Source: Bacillota bacterium (GTDB taxonomy: Bacteria; Bacillota; Clostridia; Saccharofermentanales; Saccharofermentanaceae). Taken from it: DNA of 8,900 nt. Below, in pieces: positions 6,081 to 8,900 of the stretch. How positions within the stretch are numbered: the stretch's first letter is position 1; the number at the start of each line of letters is the position of its first letter. The translations under genes and the position numbers were made by a program. The stretch spans positions 1 through 8,900 of the forward strand of contig JAEWUD010000020.1 of NCBI GenBank assembly GCA_023397475.1. Direction: 5' to 3'. Below the pieces are notes generated by a model that worked only from the letters and a program-made list of their open reading frames with translations, was not told where the DNA came from and searched no databases.

Positions 6081-6109
6081 TTGGAAATCTTGATCGGCCG
6101 CTGTATAAT
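6081..6109 (+). promoter_or_regulatory. Sigma-70-type promoter of the lipoprotein gene
   Basis: The -35 is TTGGAA at 6081-6086 and the -10 is TATAAT at 6104-6109, with a 17-bp spacer. This is the best promoter in the window. Transcription should start near 6116, exactly where a perfect 10-bp palindrome ACATATATGT (6116-6125) begins, which may be an operator. The gene's GGAGGG ribosome site is at 6154-6159, only 3 nt from the ATG. Confidence 0.8.
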
Positions 6110-6162
6110 AATCCTACATATATGTCACGTAACCGGTAAGGGGTTATGGATTCGGAGGGAAC

Positions 6163-8073
6163 ATGAAGAAGGTATTGTCAGTTTGCGTCGCGCTCCTTAT
6201 GGCGCTCTCGATTCTGGTCGGATGTGTTCCGGGGAGCACACAGCCGACGGTTAAGGAAGCTTTGCTGTCCGAGAAGGATGCCAAGGTTGTCGACAAGTTG
6301 CGGACACTCCTCAAGGACAGCGATTCGCTTTTCGAGGATATTTCCGATCTTGTCGCTGACCAGATGGCCTCTGCCGACAAGTTTGCCTTGAAGCTCACAG
6401 ATGCCAAGGAAGCCGGAGAGATCGTAGACACTTCACGTTACATCTCGGAAGTCGAAGAGGGTCGCGAGACAATCTCGGAATACTTAGGCCAGATCGAAGA
6501 TCTGCGTGAGAGCGTTGATAAGCTTAAGACCCCCGACGCTGATGAGATCGAGATGTGTGTCGAGGGTATGCGGGAGTTCTACTCGATGACGGAGTCCTGC
6601 CTAAACGACCTTGATCAAGTGCTCCGCTTCTACCTCGACGAGGAGAAGGCGATGGCTCCCTACAATGAACTCGTCTCCGATGAGGATGAGGATTTCCTTG
6701 TCCAGATCGAGAACGTGTACAACGCGATCGACGAATCCATCATGAATTTGAACGATATCTCCTCCTGTCCTGCTTACATGCAGGAATCCTTTTTGATCTA
6801 CATCAAGAAGTATTCGATTTACCAGAACATGCTCGAGACCATGTACATGGGTGTATATTTGTCCGATCCCCTGCGCATCACGTCCTCCGTGCAGCTTTAC
6901 GATCGCCAGATGATCGAGGAGACGAAGTACAGTCTGCAGATTTTCGACCTGATTAACCTCCAGATCGATAAGGTCGACGAGCGCCTCAAGGGGCCGGTTC
7001 AACTCCTGAACAGCGAGTTGGCGACGGCTCTCGGCGACGTGAAAAAAGCCGATGACGAACTGCCGGAGATCGAGTTCTCCTACCTTACCGCCAAGCCGCA
7101 GGTTACGCTCGACTACGACATTGTCGATACGATCTTCCCGAACCTCTACAACTCGATGGATTCTGTGGTGAACCTGACGGCTACGGTGGATTACGGTTCG
7201 ATAAACGCCATCGTAACCGCCGAGATTCCGGGTCTGACGCAGGTATACGAGGAGAAGATCACGATCACGAACCAGGTGACCAAGCTCCTGATCAAGCCCC
7301 CTCTTCTCACCTCCGGACTCGATCTGTCCAGCGCCAAAGACACGCAGATCGTGTTCAGCGTCGAGGACCAGGACACCGGCAAGCTCCTGGCCCAAGAGAG
7401 TCAGAAGCTCAACCTGATGAGCATTTATGATTTCGCCTTGACGGACGATGAGTTCGGTGTGACGAGCCGCGATAACGTCTTGTCCTGGCTGACACCTGAA
7501 TCGGAGGGCATCCTGACCTTGCGCCGCGACGCGGTGACCTGGCTCGAGACCTATACCGGCGGCGAGGCGAACTCCCTGATCGGATATCAGGATTACGGAC
7601 TTTTCGAGGATGTATCCCTCAATACCTATCTCCAGATCATGGCAATTCAGGGAGCGATCAGTGATTCCGGCGTCCGCTACAACATGGGCGCCTACTCCTT
7701 GAGCGACGACACAAATCAGCGCGTCCTCCTGCCGGACGATGTGCTCTCCAGCAAATCGGGAATCTGTATCGAGACCGCTATTCTCGTGGCAACAGCCATA
7801 CAATCCGCGGAGATGCACGCGATGATTCTCTTCATCCCCGGCCACGCGCAGGTCGCCGTCGAGACATGGGCCGGCTCCGGCGAATACTTCCTCGTCGAGA
7901 CGACCCTCTTGCCCTACACCGGAACCGACGAAGAGAACAGTTCCCTGATCACCTATCTCTCCGCAGAAGAATGGGCCAACTACGTCGACGACCCGTGGGG
8001 CGACGGCTCGGGTTCCGCCTACATCGTCGATTGCGACCTCGTCATCCCGCTCGGCCTCCAGGGCATCTCCTAA
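6163..8073 (+). CDS. Lipoprotein with C-terminal transglutaminase-like domain
   Basis: This 636-aa protein begins with a lipoprotein signal, a KK-positive start and hydrophobic core ending in lipobox LVGC at 18-21, so Cys21 should be lipidated and the protein anchored outside the membrane. Residues 30-300 are acidic and mostly helical, with coiled-coil-like stretches. Residues 310-420 look like a beta-rich domain. Residues 520-585 carry a transglutaminase/cysteine-protease-like signature: C535 in SGICIETAILVATAIQ, H561 in FIPGHAQVAVETW, and E579 in EYFLVETTLL in the place of the third residue. Similar gut-Bacillota proteins are annotated only as transglutaminase-like. The role is unknown; cell-wall or surface-protein processing is a guess. 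It appears monocistronic, with its own promoter and terminator. The start is fixed by the signal peptide. Confidence 0.9.
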   Translation: MKKVLSVCVALLMALSILVGCVPGSTQPTVKEALLSEKDAKVVDKLRTLLKDSDSLFEDISDLVADQMASADKFALKLTDAKEAGEIVDTSRYISEVEEGRETISEYLGQIEDLRESVDKLKTPDADEIEMCVEGMREFYSMTESCLNDLDQVLRFYLDEEKAMAPYNELVSDEDEDFLVQIENVYNAIDESIMNLNDISSCPAYMQESFLIYIKKYSIYQNMLETMYMGVYLSDPLRITSSVQLYDRQMIEETKYSLQIFDLINLQIDKVDERLKGPVQLLNSELATALGDVKKADDELPEIEFSYLTAKPQVTLDYDIVDTIFPNLYNSMDSVVNLTATVDYGSINAIVTAEIPGLTQVYEEKITITNQVTKLLIKPPLLTSGLDLSSAKDTQIVFSVEDQDTGKLLAQESQKLNLMSIYDFALTDDEFGVTSRDNVLSWLTPESEGILTLRRDAVTWLETYTGGEANSLIGYQDYGLFEDVSLNTYLQIMAIQGAISDSGVRYNMGAYSLSDDTNQRVLLPDDVLSSKSGICIETAILVATAIQSAEMHAMILFIPGHAQVAVETWAGSGEYFLVETTLLPYTGTDEENSSLITYLSAEEWANYVDDPWGDGSGSAYIVDCDLVIPLGLQGIS

Positions 8074-8095
8074 GAGAACAGCAAAGCACGAGAAG

Positions 8096-8127
8096 CGCCG
8101 GTTCCATTCGAGGGGCCGGCGTTTTTT
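8096..8127 (+). terminator. Rho-independent terminator of the lipoprotein gene
   Basis: A 10-bp stem pairs CGCCGGTTCC with GGGGCCGGCG, with two G-U pairs. The loop is ATTCGA and the stem is followed directly by TTTTTT. It begins 22 nt after the stop codon. Confidence 0.93.
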
Positions 8128-8227
8128 ACGTCGCGAAAAAATCCGACATCACGACAAGCGCTTTGTCATTTCTATGTCGCGAAAAGCATCCCGCTCACAA
8201 ATATCTTCGGACAGAAAATCAAACCGT

Positions 8228-8255
8228 TTGCCTTTGCGAACAAATGTGGTATGAT
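8228..8255 (+). promoter_or_regulatory. Promoter of the tRNA-Val gene
   Basis: TTGCCT (8228-8233) is followed after 16 bp by TATGAT (8250-8255). The -10 is preceded by TGG, giving an extended -10 motif. Transcription would start about 15 nt before the tRNA. Confidence 0.7.
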
Positions 8256-8277
8256 ACTTTTTGTGAAAAAACCACTT

Positions 8278-8353
8278 GGGAGCTTAGCTCAGCTGGGAGA
8301 GCACATGCTTCACACGCATGGGGTCGCAGGTCCGAGTCCTGTAGTTCCCACCA
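8278..8353 (+). tRNA. tRNA-Val (anticodon CAC)
   Basis: This 76-nt tRNA includes an encoded CCA. The acceptor stem pairs GGGAGCT with AGTTCCC (one G-U). The D stem is GCTC / GAGC with a GGG-containing loop. The anticodon stem is CATGC / GCATG with loop TTCACAC, placing anticodon CAC at 8311-8313 to read GUG. The variable loop is 5 nt. The T stem is GCAGG / CCTGT. The T loop reads TCCGAGT, so position 55 (8332) is C where almost all elongator tRNAs have the U that becomes pseudouridine. Everything else is canonical. Confidence 0.95.
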
Positions 8354-8360
8354 TAAATTC

Positions 8361-8434
8361 AGCCCCTTTTCTCGACGTTCAGACAGTCCTCGGATCGCAA
8401 GAGATCCTGCGGAACTCCGGCGAGAAAAGGGGCT
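8361..8434 (+). terminator. Long hairpin after the tRNA, probable terminator
   Basis: A perfect 14-bp stem pairs AGCCCCTTTTCTCG (8361-8374) with CGAGAAAAGGGGCT (8421-8434). It encloses 46 nt that contain a further GGATC / GATCC stem-loop. Downstream is TCATTTATTTAT, a T-rich but interrupted run. It starts 8 nt after the tRNA and probably ends its transcript. Because the stem is symmetric it could also act on the minus strand for the leftward genes. A small structured RNA is an alternative. Confidence 0.6.
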
Positions 8435-8438
8435 TCAT

Positions 8439-8630
8439 TTATTTATAAAACATCTCCGGTAGTGGGGAGTGAGCCAGTGTATCGATCAACGCGCCGAAAC
8501 CATAAAGGAAAAAGCAACCAGCCCATGAAATAAATGGACCGTCAAACACTCAAATCACGGAAGTAAATTACTGATTTTGTGTTGCCGCTGAGATACCTGT
8601 TATCACAAAAGCTGCAAATGAAATCCAAGA
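8439..8630 (-). pseudogene. Decayed small membrane-protein gene
   Basis: One minus-strand frame reads as protein despite two internal stops, at 8568-8570 (TAA) and 8550-8552 (TGA). The first part includes SWISFAAFVITGISAA, hydrophobic and helix-like. The last part includes FISWAGCFFLYGFGALID and ends PLPEMFYK. A hydrophobic stretch followed by YGFG and an acidic residue is common near the C-terminus of small clostridial membrane proteins. The frame is the same as that of the upstream gene, whose TAA directly precedes it. A GTG at 8547 could start a 36-aa peptide, but it has no ribosome site. It could be a relic of a longer fused or adjacent gene. The call rests on residue pattern only. Confidence 0.35.
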
Positions 8631-8900
8631 TTAATACTTCCTTCCTGTCTCCCAACGATACTCCGGATATCGCATCGCGATCGCACGAGCAAAGAAAGGC
8701 GCAAATTCGCAGGCAAAAAGATTTTCGGGCGTAGATAAGTTCGGATTCTGCTTGTCGATATATCCGTTAAACAAGTTGAAGGCCAAAAGACAGATCCGGC
8801 GACTTGTTCCCGTTTGCCATCCTTCTTCCAGACATTCCGGCCGAATCTCGCGATCCTTGAGATTGTAGATCCGAAGATAGTGATCTCTGGTTTCTTGAGA
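8631..8900 (-). CDS. Hypothetical protein, C-terminal part (DUF6075-like)
   Basis: Eighty-nine codons are open on the minus strand from the window edge to the TAA at 8631-8633. There is no start inside the window, so the N-terminus lies to the right. Notable stretches are RPECLEEGWQTGTSRR, LLAFNLFNGY and ARAIAMRYPEY. The pattern of a WQT-like segment, AFNLxNG, a serine-threonine-proline turn, APFF and RYPEY resembles a family of small clostridial hypothetical proteins that I recall as DUF6075. That assignment is from memory. Function is unknown. No membrane segment is visible. The frame continues past its stop into the decayed region at 8439-8630. Confidence 0.7.
   Translation of the reverse strand, partial: SQETRDHYLRIYNLKDREIRPECLEEGWQTGTSRRICLLAFNLFNGYIDKQNPNLSTPENLFACEFAPFFARAIAMRYPEYRWETGRKY

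Noticed and set aside
6601..7845. 414-aa minus-strand open frame inside the lipoprotein gene
   Set aside because: It is antisense to a gene with a clear signal peptide, promoter and terminator, and its histidine- and valine-rich composition is typical of an antisense frame.
7866..8462. Open frames crossing the lipoprotein end, terminator and tRNA
   Set aside because: They run through a terminator and a tRNA gene and have low-complexity arginine-rich sequence typical of a shifted frame.
8550..8570. Stop-codon read-through or recoding in the 8439-8630 frame
   Set aside because: Three separate stops (two TAA, one TGA) would need to be read through and no recoding signal is seen. Gene decay is simpler.

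Overview
The window looks like chromosomal DNA from a Gram-positive bacterium of the Clostridia type (Bacillota). The evidence is a clostridial-style AMP-forming acyl-CoA synthetase, a lipobox lipoprotein, a tRNA with an encoded CCA end, strong GGAGG-type ribosome binding sites, rho-independent terminators, and a terminal protein that resembles a family of small clostridial hypothetical proteins. The species cannot be named from this sequence.

Layout: 1-655 is a gene-free repeat block. It holds a 75-bp tandem array of hairpin units (family A), then a 74-bp tandem array (family B, minus orientation), then a GC-rich double hairpin (family D). Positions 708-4481 hold three minus-strand genes, transcribed in the order universal stress protein (3600-4481), transglutaminase-like protein (2727-3380) and long-chain acyl-CoA synthetase (708-2591). 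Each gene appears to have its own promoter region, and a terminator follows the stress protein gene. Positions 4497-4627 are an internally repeated leader upstream of the stress protein gene.

Positions 4680-6066 are a second gene-free repeat block of about 1.4 kb. It combines family D elements, paired 39-nt hairpins of family C, a long family B array in plus orientation, then D, B, C and D again. A 171-bp D+B composite occurs in inverted orientation at 482-652 and 5620-5790 and flanks the three-gene block. Families A and C differ in arm sequence but share one design: an inverted repeat of 11-12 bp whose arms end in CGAAA / TTTCG, separated by exactly 17 nt.

Positions 6163-8073 (plus) encode a 636-aa lipoprotein with a C-terminal transglutaminase/cysteine-protease-like region. 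It has a clear sigma-70-type promoter and a strong terminator. Positions 8278-8353 encode tRNA-Val(CAC), which has an unusual C at T-loop position 55 and is followed by a long hairpin. Positions 8439-8630 look like a decayed small membrane-protein gene, and 8631-8900 is the C-terminal part of a minus-strand hypothetical protein that runs off the window.

The genes do not form an obvious single pathway. Fatty-acid activation, stress response and two unrelated transglutaminase-fold proteins sit side by side. The most unusual content is the hairpin-repeat system in the two intergenic blocks; no transposase, cas gene or integrase is present in the window to explain it.
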